A DNA stretch of 64,000 nucleotides, taken from contig NZ_CP032616.1 in NCBI RefSeq assembly GCF_003626975.1, positions 3,410,001-3,474,000 of the forward strand, in the 5' to 3' direction. The stretch is from Pseudomonas sp. DY-1 (GTDB lineage Bacteria > Pseudomonadota > Gammaproteobacteria > Pseudomonadales > Pseudomonadaceae). Under the pieces are notes generated by a model. It searched no databases, was not told where the DNA came from, and saw only the letters and a program-made list of their open reading frames with translations. This document shows, piece by piece, positions 46,245 to 53,992 of the stretch. Numbering within the stretch: position 1 is the stretch's first letter; every line of letters begins with the position of its first letter. The translations under genes and the position numbers were made by a program.

Positions 46245-48058
46245 GTTGTTCTGATGCCTCCTGTTGCGTAGGCGGCGTTGACGCCTTCTGGCTCTTCGGC
46301 GATGGCGCCCATGAAGCGGTTAAGGGCGTTGAGCAGTGCCGCGATGCCGTCAATGCGCTCGCGACTCTTGCCCTTGTGGGGCCGGTAGTTGCCGTTACTG
46401 TCGCGCAGGAGCGCGACGTTCTCGGCGCACCAGCGCAGCACCGGGTGACCGCCGTGTTGCAGTAGTTTGCTCAGCAGTAGGCCCTCCAGGCGCTTGGTCG
46501 GCGCGCTGAGGTTGCCCAGGTTCTGCCCGATCTTGACCATCACCCGGCCGTCGCTGGTCAGCTGAGTCACCAGGTGCGAGGCGTTCCAAGGGTCGTAGCC
46601 GACTTCCTTCAACTCGAAGCGCTCGGCACATTCGTTGATCACGGCACGCACACGCTCGTAATCGACAACGTTTCCCGGAGTAGCCTGCAGGAACCCCTCT
46701 GCCGCCCACTTCGGATAAGGCACCCGGTCGACCTTGGCGCGCTTCTCGATGTTGTCGGCCGGCACGAAGAAGTACGGCACGACGTAGACGTGCGGGTCTT
46801 CAGGGGTCGGCTCAAACACCAGCACAAAGGCCGTGAGGTCGGTTTCCGTCGAGAGGTCCAGCCCGCCATAGCAGACCCGGCCATTCAACTTGTCGATATC
46901 GAAAGCCGGATTGCAGGGGTCCCAGATCTCGACCACATCCAGCCAGCGGTCGTCCTGCTTGCACCAAACGTTGAAATGCTTGGTCAGCACGTTGACCTGC
47001 TGAGCAATCACCTGCTTGGCGAGCTGGACCTGGTCCCTCAGGTAGGCCAGCCGGACGGAGATGCCCAGGTTCGGGTTAGCCTTGATCCAGAGGCGTTCGT
47101 CGGTCCAGTCGTCGCCCTCGTCCAGGGTGTAGATCACGCCACCCACGCTATCGTTGGCGGCGCGACCTTCGAGGATGTCGACGAGGATCTGCCGCTGCTC
47201 GAAGCAAATTCCCTGCTGGTTGAAGCCAGCGGTGGTGATCGCGGTGAGCATCGGCTCACGCCGCGCGCCCATCGCCGACACAAGCACGTCCCACAGCTCG
47301 CGGGTCCTGTGCGCATGCAGTTCGTCGACAATGGCGCCGTGAGGGTCAAGGCCGTCCAGGGTCTTGGCGTCGGCGCCCAAGGGGACGAACTCGTTGGCGG
47401 TGCCCTGCACGAACAGGCGGTTGCGGTGGTTCTTGAACAGCCGTTTCAGGGCTGGCGAGAACTCGCGCATCAGCTCGGCGTCGCCGTGCGTGATCTTGGC
47501 CTGCTCCAGCTTGGTCGCGGCCGTGTAGACCTTGGCACCCGGTTCGCCATCGAAGGCCGCCAAGTGCAGGCCAATGCCGCTGAGCTTGGTGCTCTTACCG
47601 TTTTTGCGGGCGACCTCCTCATACCACTGACGGAACCGACGGGTGCCATCCGCCCGGCGCCAGCCGAACTGGACGGCCAGCCAGAACATCTGCCAGGGCT
47701 CCAACGTGATCGGCTGGCCCGTCAGCTCGCCACGAATGTGGCGGAGGAACCGAGGGAAAAAGTCGATGATGTAAGCAGCACGGGCCGCGTCGAACCACAG
47801 CCCGCGCCTTTGCGCCTTCTTCAGGTCGGTGTAATGCCGCTTCACCGCCAGGAAGGTGTAACGCCCCACGGTGATCTTGCCGCGCAACACGTCGACGCCG
47901 TAGGCGTCCCAAGGGTACTGCTCCTTGGGGATTAGCTTGGTCGCCCCTGCATAAAGCTTCGGATCTCGTCGAGGAAGAGGTCGCCTTGCTCGGCGCCTTT
48001 TTCCAGCGCCTTGACCTTCGCGAAGGTCGGGATTGTCAGACAGCAGGACGGAAGCCAT
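46241..48058 (-). CDS. terL: Terminase large subunit
   Basis: The 605-residue HK97-type ATPase/nuclease has EVARKNGKSTKLSG (Walker A), AIVDELHAH (Walker B) and the nuclease aspartate in YGGLDLSTETDLTAFVLV. It pumps DNA into the head. ATG 48058 has a near-ideal site (AAGGAG, spacing 8), although this makes the gene overlap the small subunit by 127 bp; no other ATG precedes the conserved domain. Confidence 0.93.
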   Translation of the reverse strand: MASVLLSDNPDLREGQGAGKRRRARRPLPRRDPKLYAGATKLIPKEQYPWDAYGVDVLRGKITVGRYTFLAVKRHYTDLKKAQRRGLWFDAARAAYIIDFFPRFLRHIRGELTGQPITLEPWQMFWLAVQFGWRRADGTRRFRQWYEEVARKNGKSTKLSGIGLHLAAFDGEPGAKVYTAATKLEQAKITHGDAELMREFSPALKRLFKNHRNRLFVQGTANEFVPLGADAKTLDGLDPHGAIVDELHAHRTRELWDVLVSAMGARREPMLTAITTAGFNQQGICFEQRQILVDILEGRAANDSVGGVIYTLDEGDDWTDERLWIKANPNLGISVRLAYLRDQVQLAKQVIAQQVNVLTKHFNVWCKQDDRWLDVVEIWDPCNPAFDIDKLNGRVCYGGLDLSTETDLTAFVLVFEPTPEDPHVYVVPYFFVPADNIEKRAKVDRVPYPKWAAEGFLQATPGNVVDYERVRAVINECAERFELKEVGYDPWNASHLVTQLTSDGRVMVKIGQNLGNLSAPTKRLEGLLLSKLLQHGGHPVLRWCAENVALLRDSNGNYRPHKGKSRERIDGIAALLNALNRFMGAIAEEPEGVNAAYATGGIRTT

Positions 48059-48411
48059 CGGAGCAGCTCCTTTTCCTGCTTGTCGACGTAGTGCACCAAC
48101 TGGTGCGGTTGCTCATAGCCGTTCGGGGTTTTGACCATGATCGAGCCGCCGCTCTCGTCCAGGAACTTGTCCAGGTCCTCGATGGCGGTCAGCCAGCGGC
48201 GGTACTTCTTGACGATCACGGAGATGGCGATGCCTGCCGTCATGTGCAGCAGGCCAGCCTTGCGGAGCTGGTCGCAGATGTAGTCCCACACCTGTTGCTC
48301 CTCTGGAGAAAATGCAATCGGGCAATCCGGCGAGGCCACCTCCGCCTTCGACGGGGCCAGCGCATCCTCGCTGCCCGAGCTGACCACTTGAATCGGTGGG
48401 TTCGTGCTCAT
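47932..48411 (-). CDS. terS: Terminase small subunit, P27 family
   Basis: The 159-residue protein has the P27-type region FSPEEQQVWDYICDQLRKAGLL and an acidic helical C-terminus. It selects phage DNA at the packaging site. GAGGAG lies three bases from the start. It stands between the HNH gene and terL. Confidence 0.88.
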   Translation of the reverse strand: MSTNPPIQVVSSGSEDALAPSKAEVASPDCPIAFSPEEQQVWDYICDQLRKAGLLHMTAGIAISVIVKKYRRWLTAIEDLDKFLDESGGSIMVKTPNGYEQPHQLVHYVDKQEKELLRWLPSCCLTIPTFAKVKALEKGAEQGDLFLDEIRSFMQGRPS

Positions 48412-48422
48412 GGGCTCCTCAT

Positions 48423-48446
48423 GGGGTCCAGTTTGACCCCCCCCCC
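48423..48446. other. Candidate cos/packaging region with a C10 run
   Basis: GGGGTC-cagttt-GACCCC forms a hairpin whose right arm runs into ten consecutive C (48437..48446). The site lies between the HNH nuclease and terS, the usual place of cos in HK97-like phages with HNH genes. The exact cut is unknown; the stretch 48412..48564 otherwise holds no gene I can support. Confidence 0.4.
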
Positions 48447-48564
48447 TATCTGAAATTCCGCCGTGGGGAGAAACAGCGATCCCCCCGTCGTTCGGGAGGA
48501 GCGGACGCCGAAGGATTGAGTACCCCCTACCCCCTCGACCAACGCGCCAGCCGGGTCCGAAGCG

Positions 48565-49011
48565 TCATCCGATCCGAGGCCACCGAGCAGGTGGAGCGTC
48601 AACCCGCTCTGCCGTTCCGCCGTACTTCTCACGGACCTTCTCCCCGATTCGGTTGTGGCATGGCCAGCACAGAGCACGCAGGTTCTCATCGACCAAACCA
48701 AGGTCAGGCCGCTCCCGATACGGGATAATGTGGTCGACCAGTTGGGATTGCTCAACCAACCCGATCTGCTCGCACTCCTCGCACAGTGGATGCCGAGCCC
48801 TGTACTCCTCGGACTTCTTCTTCCAGGTGTTGGTCCAGTAGAACTTGTCCGATGCTGGCCGGCGCTTGTTGTACTCACGGTGTGCCAGTTTCTGCTGCTC
48901 TGCGCGGCGCTCTTCCCACTCAGCATGGTGCTCAGCACACCGAGACTTGCCAGGGTTCGCCAACCGGAAGCATCCCGAAAACGAACAGACCGACCTGGGC
49001 GCGATAGGCAT
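48565..49011 (-). CDS. HNH endonuclease (packaging-associated)
   Basis: The 148-residue protein has a zinc-binding start (CSFSGC..RCAEHH) and the HNH core LVDHIIPYRERPDLG...NLRALCWPCHNRIG. HNH proteins beside terminase assist cos cleavage in HK97-type phages. Its start overlaps the holin stop by one base. Confidence 0.93.
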   Translation of the reverse strand: MPIAPRSVCSFSGCFRLANPGKSRCAEHHAEWEERRAEQQKLAHREYNKRRPASDKFYWTNTWKKKSEEYRARHPLCEECEQIGLVEQSQLVDHIIPYRERPDLGLVDENLRALCWPCHNRIGEKVREKYGGTAERVDAPPARWPRIG

Positions 49012-49361
49012 CAGCCCTCACCCTGCTGGGTCGGAGCCGAGACCTCGGCCACTCCCGCCCGCTTGGCCAGCCAGCGCTCGAACAGCGCGCTGGCCACGTC
49101 GGCGCCGAGGGTGGCGATCACGCACATGATCGCGGCAGCCACCAGCAGGTGAGCGCCGGATGCCCAGGCGATCAGGCCAGCGGCCAAGCCGAACGCTACC
49201 GAGGCGCCGGCCCGCAGGATCACGCGGTAGAACAGGGCCATGCCGCGCAGGCCAGCCTTGTCGGCCCGCCACATCTCGCCGCTGAATCCCGCGACCACCG
49301 CGATGACCAGGAACGCCCAGATGGGCAGCTCGGCCATTGCCTGCTGTTGCTCCTGCGTCAT
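49011..49361 (-). CDS. Probable holin
   Basis: The 116-residue protein has three hydrophobic segments (LPIWAFLVIAVVAGFSG, AGASVAFGLAAGLIAWA, LLVAAAIMCVIATLGA) and a charged C-terminus, fitting a class I-like phage holin (LydA/holin_3 type). It would open the inner membrane for the endolysin. It is the first gene after the late-control region and starts 15 nt past a terminator. Confidence 0.8.
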   Translation of the reverse strand: MTQEQQQAMAELPIWAFLVIAVVAGFSGEMWRADKAGLRGMALFYRVILRAGASVAFGLAAGLIAWASGAHLLVAAAIMCVIATLGADVASALFERWLAKRAGVAEVSAPTQQGEG

Positions 49362-49375
49362 CGCATCACCTCGAA

Positions 49376-49399
49376 GAAAAAGCCCGCTGCCTTGCGGGC
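49376..49399 (-). terminator. Terminator just before the holin gene
   Basis: On the minus strand GCCCGC/GCGGGC with a 6-nt loop is followed by TTTTTC. It stands in the position of lambda tR', between the late promoter region and the first late gene. Confidence 0.8.
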
Positions 49400-49502
49400 G
49401 AAGGGCCGACGTTCAGCCGACCAGCGTGATAGGTGCCGCCTTGCGGCGGCAGGTGCTGCTGACCAGGGCGGGGAACCCCACAGCACCAGGGAGACGGAAA
49501 CG

Positions 49503-49530
49503 AAAACCCCGGCGCGGTGGCCGGGGTTTT
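49503..49530. terminator. Bidirectional terminator in the late-control region
   Basis: AAAACCCCGG and CCGGGGTTTT form a symmetric stem with an 8-nt loop, A-rich on one side and T-rich on the other, so it can work in both directions. Confidence 0.85.
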
Positions 49531-49972
49531 GGGGGAGGCTTGCTGCTCGCGCACCTCTACGAAGTTAGCGACTTTATACCCCCTGATTCTCATGGCAGCT
49601 AGGGGGAGGAACTGCCATAGGCGCAATGTGTACCTAATGTGCCCGCAATGCGTACCCAATGCGTACCTAATAAGTTACCGCTGGCTATTTGCGCCGCAGG
49701 CGCATTCCCCACTTGCCCCACTGCTCTATCAGGTTGGACACCGCTACACCCCGCATCCTTACTGACTGTTCCCCACCTCCCCACCTAAAAGTAAAAATAT
49801 CTATCTTGTGGGAGCGCGCACACGCTTGCGCGTGTAGACACGCGCCACGTCTGCACATACGTGCCCTTGGGAAAGGTGGGGAGGTTGGACGCAACCAGCA
49901 ATGCCGCGCCTTTCGCGCTGCCCCACATACGAATCAACGTATGGCAGGTGGGGTACAAACGAAAAGCGCGCC
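49531..49972 (-). promoter_or_regulatory. Noncoding late-control region between the Q-like gene and the holin
   Basis: About 440 bp show no credible gene. They hold tandem 11-mers (49624..49679), an AT-rich patch (49787..49806), an ACACGC/GCGTGT hairpin (49820..49835), 12-bp inverted arms (49775..49786 and 49874..49885) and CATACG/CGTATG (49926..49943). With the Q-like gene upstream and terminators before the holin, it occupies the place of lambda pR'-qut. I could not identify a clear -35/-10 pair. Confidence 0.6.
49624..49679. repeat. Five tandem 11-12-bp iteron-like units
   Basis: The units read CAATGTGTACC, TAATGTGCCCG, CAATGCGTACC, CAATGCGTACC and TAATAAGTTACC. One unit per helical turn suggests a cooperative binding site for a protein such as an antiterminator, replication initiator or repressor. 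Confidence 0.7.
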
Positions 49973-50341
49973 TCATGCGGCGCGCCTCCTGATCAGCTGG
50001 TCCTCTATCGACACGTGCGCGTCGTGAAGCCTTCGGTAGTACTGGGGCCTACTACAGCCACATGCTTCCCACTTCTGGCACTCGCGACTGTCGTAGTTGG
50101 TGTAATGCTCGATCACAACCTGGTGTTCCTTAACCGGTAGATGCTTGTTGACGATCAGCTCGATCTCCGCTGCTCGGTCCAACAACACCCGTGAGCCCCG
50201 CGTACAGCGGATCAGCTCTCCCTTGTTGGCAATCAGGGTAGCAATCATGCTGCCGCCTCCGCCACCGAAATCACCACCAGGTTCCGGCCCATGCAGCTCG
50301 GCCGCCCAGAGACGCAGCGCCTCGTCGATATAGTCGATCAT
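49973..50341 (-). CDS. Probable late gene regulator, Q-antiterminator-like
   Basis: The 122-residue protein begins MIDYIDEALRLWAAELHG, has a helical middle (VIEHYTNYDSRECQKWEACG) and a likely helix-turn-helix (GCSRPQYYRRLHDAHVSIEDQL). This layout is seen in phage Q-like antiterminators. Position supports it: last gene of the early left operon, followed by the noncoding region and the holin. The start overlaps the primase stop (ATGA). The family call is by pattern only. Confidence 0.65.
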   Translation of the reverse strand: MIDYIDEALRLWAAELHGPEPGGDFGGGGGSMIATLIANKGELIRCTRGSRVLLDRAAEIELIVNKHLPVKEHQVVIEHYTNYDSRECQKWEACGCSRPQYYRRLHDAHVSIEDQLIRRRAA

Positions 50342-52578
50342 AGGGCCGGCTCCCGATCCGCCAATGCCATCTGGCCTGGACTCTTCCAGCTCTCTGGCCG
50401 CATGTAGGCATAAGGCCGGACACCCCCACGACCGGCTGGCGCCAGGCGGCGCCTGCGCCACTTGAGCCGGTGCATGATCTGACCGAGCCGGGTCTGCTCA
50501 GGCCGCCCCCAATGACCAGGCTCGATGTTCAGCGCCTTCTCCAACAGAACGTCACCGCTCACACTCTCGCAAGGGTTCGTCTGCAGGTAGCTCACGATGC
50601 GGGGCTCCCAGAAGTCACCCTGGAAGCGCACGTCCTGCTCGGCCTCGAACATCACCTTTTCATCATCCTGCGGCCACCAGGGCTCACCAGCCAGGTACAG
50701 CTGCAGCGCCTCGGCAAGCAGCTGATCCCGCACCGCTCGCAACCCAGCCAGATCCACCTTCATGCACAGCACCGGCCAGTAGCGCCGGTTGCCAGTCGGA
50801 TCGCGCAGGTACTCGTCCTGGTTCGTCGTGCCGGCGAACACGCATTGACGTGGCAACCGGATGTTGCGCCGCCCGTAGCTGGGCCGGAACGTGTCGACGG
50901 AGGCACCGAAGAACGACTTGGCCTTGGTGCTCTCCACCTTGTTCAGCGCATCCAGCTCGGCCAGCTCGACGATCCACATGCCCTGGATCTGCTGATAGGC
51001 ATCCTTGTTGCCCAGGTCGATGGGCGTGTCCATGTACCACTCACCGCCCAGCACCCCGAGCGCCGACGACTTATTCAAGCCCTGCTCACCTTCGAGGATG
51101 ATCACGCAGTCCGCCTTTGCGCCCGGCACCATCACCCGCGCAACCGCCGAGATCAGATAGCGCATGCCCACCGCGCCGGGGTACTCATCATTCCCCGCCA
51201 GCGGCACACCGCCCAGGTAATCGCGCACCCACGTGCTGAGCCGGGGCTTGCCATCCCACTTCAGGCCCTGCAGATAGTCGCGCACCGGGTGGAACTGGTT
51301 CTGGTGAGCAACCACGGCCACCGCCTCCAGCACCGCCATCGACTTCACCAGCAGCCCGTACTGTTCCGCCAACCAGATGGCCGTGCGCGTGTCGTCGAGG
51401 TCTGACCACTCCCCAGCACGACCGCCATAAGGCGTGGCCCTGCGCTTCACGGTTCGGCCAGCGAAGACATCCTCACCGATCACGCCTTTCCAGCGGTCAT
51501 CGTTCTCCAGAATCAGCGAGATATTGGCCGGATGGGGCAGCAGAGCCCCCTGTTTCGTCCGATGCAACCCCGCCAGCCAGTCCGCGTCAGCACTCGGCCG
51601 CACAACCGCCATCACCTGGCGGCGCACCGCATCCATGCCCTCGGCCAGGTGCAAGTCGTTGAAGTCAGTCCACTTGTCGTCGCGCTCCCCGCTGAACACT
51701 GGGAACACCACCCGACCGCCAACCACAGCAGCCGCGTGCTCGGCCTTCTCAATGCCAGGGTTCCAGGGCTCCTGCTTGTGATTCGTCGTCTTCCAGTCGT
51801 CATCGGCGCAGAACAGGAACTGCCGACCGGGGAAGCGCTCGCGCAACGCCTCGGCTACCGGCATCAAGTTGCCCGCTGTGAAGGCTGCGCAGGTGCAGAG
51901 CCCGGTCGCCAAATGCACGCTGGCCGCCGTGGCATAGCCCTCACAGATCAGCACCGCCTCACCCGGCTCCGGGTGTGGGCCAAGCAGATGGAAGGCCCCG
52001 ACCGGGTCAAGGCCCGGCGGCCAAAAGCGCTTGCTCAGCCCGTCCTCGTCCGGCTGGCCGAACAGCACCTGCAAGCCGACTACCTGATCATGCACGTTGA
52101 TCATCGGCACCAGGGCAGTGTCGGGCTTGCGGCCGAACTTCAGCCCAACAGCCGGCACCGCCTTGCGATCCAAGTACGCACAGCGCCCACGTTCGGGCAG
52201 CGTCTCCCACATCCGCGCAGCACGGCGGCGCGCCCGGGCTGCCCGGCCGGCGCGCTTCGCCTCTTCCTTCTGCTTGGTCGCTTCCACGCGGGCCTTGATG
52301 ACCTTGCGATCCTCCTCGGTCATCCGCCCGCCTACAGGCTTGAGCTTCTGGAATGAACCCTTCTCACCTTCGCGCCACGAGCCAAACGCCCCGGCGTAGA
52401 AGGTGCGGCCCTCGTTCACATGCTCATAGACCACGTAGAAGCCGGTTTTCGTCCTGCCCTTGTCGCCCTCGGCACGGCAGCGCACACGCTTGCCGATGAT
52501 CAACGGCATGTCAGGGTCCAAACCGCCGGCCTGCAGCTGAGCAAGCACGTCGTCGAGCAGTTCGTGACGATCAGCCAT
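50338..52578 (-). CDS. Toprim primase fused to VapE-type helicase
   Basis: The 746-residue protein has a Toprim-like part (VLICEGYATAASVHLATG and LFCADDDW) and a VirE/VapE superfamily ATPase with EGEQGLNKSSALG (Walker A), MWIVELAELDAL (Walker B) and FAGTTNQDEYLRDPTGNRRYWP. It is the main replication enzyme of the phage, priming and unwinding DNA. No other replicase is encoded. Confidence 0.92.
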   Translation of the reverse strand: MADRHELLDDVLAQLQAGGLDPDMPLIIGKRVRCRAEGDKGRTKTGFYVVYEHVNEGRTFYAGAFGSWREGEKGSFQKLKPVGGRMTEEDRKVIKARVEATKQKEEAKRAGRAARARRRAARMWETLPERGRCAYLDRKAVPAVGLKFGRKPDTALVPMINVHDQVVGLQVLFGQPDEDGLSKRFWPPGLDPVGAFHLLGPHPEPGEAVLICEGYATAASVHLATGLCTCAAFTAGNLMPVAEALRERFPGRQFLFCADDDWKTTNHKQEPWNPGIEKAEHAAAVVGGRVVFPVFSGERDDKWTDFNDLHLAEGMDAVRRQVMAVVRPSADADWLAGLHRTKQGALLPHPANISLILENDDRWKGVIGEDVFAGRTVKRRATPYGGRAGEWSDLDDTRTAIWLAEQYGLLVKSMAVLEAVAVVAHQNQFHPVRDYLQGLKWDGKPRLSTWVRDYLGGVPLAGNDEYPGAVGMRYLISAVARVMVPGAKADCVIILEGEQGLNKSSALGVLGGEWYMDTPIDLGNKDAYQQIQGMWIVELAELDALNKVESTKAKSFFGASVDTFRPSYGRRNIRLPRQCVFAGTTNQDEYLRDPTGNRRYWPVLCMKVDLAGLRAVRDQLLAEALQLYLAGEPWWPQDDEKVMFEAEQDVRFQGDFWEPRIVSYLQTNPCESVSGDVLLEKALNIEPGHWGRPEQTRLGQIMHRLKWRRRRLAPAGRGGVRPYAYMRPESWKSPGQMALADREPAL

Positions 52579-52795
52579 AGATCACCGCCCTTGTCCGGTC
52601 ATGCCGGCCCTGACACTCGATGCAGCGAGTGCAGCCTCGTCCGACCAGAGCCAGACGACGCCCCTCGGGGATCTCTTCCCCGCAATCCTCGCAATCCTCT
52701 GCCACTGCCCCGCCTTGGGCAGGCTGGCGCGCCGCGATCTGCTGCTCCAGCTGGAGCAGCATTGCGTCGTTGGCCATATCCACAATGTCACTCAT
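52571..52795 (-). CDS. DksA/TraR-type zinc-finger protein
   Basis: The 74-residue protein has a four-cysteine finger in the DksA/TraR order: CEDCGEEIPEGRRLALVG followed by CTRCIEC. Such phage proteins may alter host RNA polymerase as TraR does. It overlaps the primase start by 8 bp. GGAGG stands before ATG 52795. Confidence 0.85.
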   Translation of the reverse strand: MSDIVDMANDAMLLQLEQQIAARQPAQGGAVAEDCEDCGEEIPEGRRLALVGRGCTRCIECQGRHDRTRAVIYG

Positions 52796-53303
52796 GGGTG
52801 CTGTCCTCCGCGTGCTTCTTGCGTACGGCGGCGCCCAGCTTGAACACGGCCTGCACCAGGCGCTCGGCGTATGCCTCGAACTTGGCCAGCTCGTCGACAT
52901 CGATCCTGTCGTCGTTGTCCAGGCTCGCACTGAGGTGCATGGTCAGCTCACCCTCATTCCTCAGCATCTCACTGATGCCGCTCAGCAAGGCCTTGGGCGT
53001 GTCGGTCTCGCGCAGGTCAGAAATGTCGATACCGACCCAGCCAATCGGGTACAGGATCGATTCGATGATGCGACCGTCACGGGTCGCATCAAGGATCAGC
53101 TCCAGGTCGCGGATGTTCGGGGTGTGCGTGGTGTTGGTGAGGCTCAGCTTGTGATTGAAGGTGGTGGGGTTGATATCCCCATCAATGGCCGCGATGGCAG
53201 TGGCGCCACCGGGATAGTCGCGGGCCGCGTGATGCAGGGCCTGCGGAAGGGTCAGAATCGTTCGTTTGGCGCGCTCGGCATATCCGATCCGGGCTCGGGT
53301 CAT
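52788..53303 (-). CDS. Phage regulatory protein CII-like (CP76 family)
   Basis: The 171-residue protein matches the Phage_CP76/CII type: ALHHAARDYPGGATAIAAIDG, then NPTTFNHKLSLTNTTH and PNIRDLELILDATRDGRI. It should bind DNA and set the lysis-lysogeny choice. GGGAG lies before ATG 53303. It overlaps the zinc-finger gene by 8 bp. Confidence 0.82.
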   Translation of the reverse strand: MTRARIGYAERAKRTILTLPQALHHAARDYPGGATAIAAIDGDINPTTFNHKLSLTNTTHTPNIRDLELILDATRDGRIIESILYPIGWVGIDISDLRETDTPKALLSGISEMLRNEGELTMHLSASLDNDDRIDVDELAKFEAYAERLVQAVFKLGAAVRKKHAEDSTHE

Positions 53304-53615
53304 GGCAGTTGCTCCCTAAGTCTGCCAGTGACCGCGCCGCACCTGATTGCTACAGTTGCGGCGTGGTCACCTACAGGTGGTCATGTGCAGATGGCGGCTC
53401 TGTGGTGGAAAGGCCATCTGCTCCCCAGTAGGCGAGGCGCTCGCTCCGCGAACGCCCCGCCGAAAAAGCCAGCTGCTCTGTGGTGGAGAGGCTGGCAACC
53501 CAGAGCCTCCGTGCTCTGGTTCGGGGAAGCGGGTCAGCTCGGCTTGGTGTACTTGGTGTGCTCGAAGCCGATCTGCCCCGCAACCCCACCCCCGGTGGTG
53601 ACGAGGGCTAATCGA
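53304..53615 (-). promoter_or_regulatory. Noncoding leader between cro-like and cII-like genes
   Basis: This 312-bp stretch has no gene I can support. It carries two copies of the leader motif, read on the minus strand as TCCACCACAGAGC (53397..53409 and 53475..53487), and an inverted GGTGACC-like repeat near 53363. It may hold processing, antitermination or CII-type control signals. Confidence 0.45.
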
Positions 53616-53885
53616 CTATGCAGCTGTCGCCTGCTCTGTTCCTGATCCAGGAATAGGGAAGATTTCGGGAAGGTCAGGCCGAATCTCGTGGGGTAGAACG
53701 GCGCCACCCACAGCCCTGGATACTGCGGGGACTCGCTCGACCGGAACTCGGCCAGATCGAATCCACTTCCAGACGTGAGCCTGCTTCACTGTGCCGCCGC
53801 ACCGGCGGGCCAGTTCAGACTGGTTGTTGTTGCAGATCTCCAAGATCCGCACCAGGGCAGGTGTCGAAGGTCCGGTGGTCTCCAT
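53616..53885 (-). CDS. Cro-like repressor (YdaS/Cro type)
   Basis: The 89-residue protein has a helix-turn-helix (NNNQSELARRCGGTVKQAHVWKWIRSG) and the VPVERVPAVSRAVGG segment of the YdaS/Cro family. It is the first gene of the left operon, facing away from the repressor, and lies directly behind a strong promoter. Confidence 0.88.
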   Translation of the reverse strand: METTGPSTPALVRILEICNNNQSELARRCGGTVKQAHVWKWIRSGRVPVERVPAVSRAVGGAVLPHEIRPDLPEIFPIPGSGTEQATAA

Positions 53886-53915
53886 TTCTAGCGTCTCTGT
53901 GGTGGTTGAGTCTCA

Positions 53916-53944
53916 AAATTACAACCTTAGCTATTGCAAGTCAA
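53916..53944 (-). promoter_or_regulatory. Left early promoter with operator in its spacer
   Basis: On the minus strand TTGACT, a 17-bp spacer and TAATTT form a strong sigma70 promoter for the cro-like gene. The operator ACAACCTTAGCTATTG (53921..53936) fills the spacer, so a bound repressor would block it. A related half-site, ACAACCAAGGGTTTAG, lies at 53967..53982 near the repressor start. Confidence 0.8.
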
Positions 53945-53992
53945 CGCTTTGGCTTTTTGCCCCGCTACAACCAAGGGTTTAGGATTCATGGC

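Noticed and set aside
46574..47935. A 453-codon plus-strand frame opposite terL
   Set aside because: Mirror of the terminase gene; the minus-strand protein has clear ATPase and nuclease motifs.
49689..50027. Short frames on both strands in the late-control region
   Set aside because: They cross inverted repeats and hairpins, lack ribosome sites and have poor codon use.
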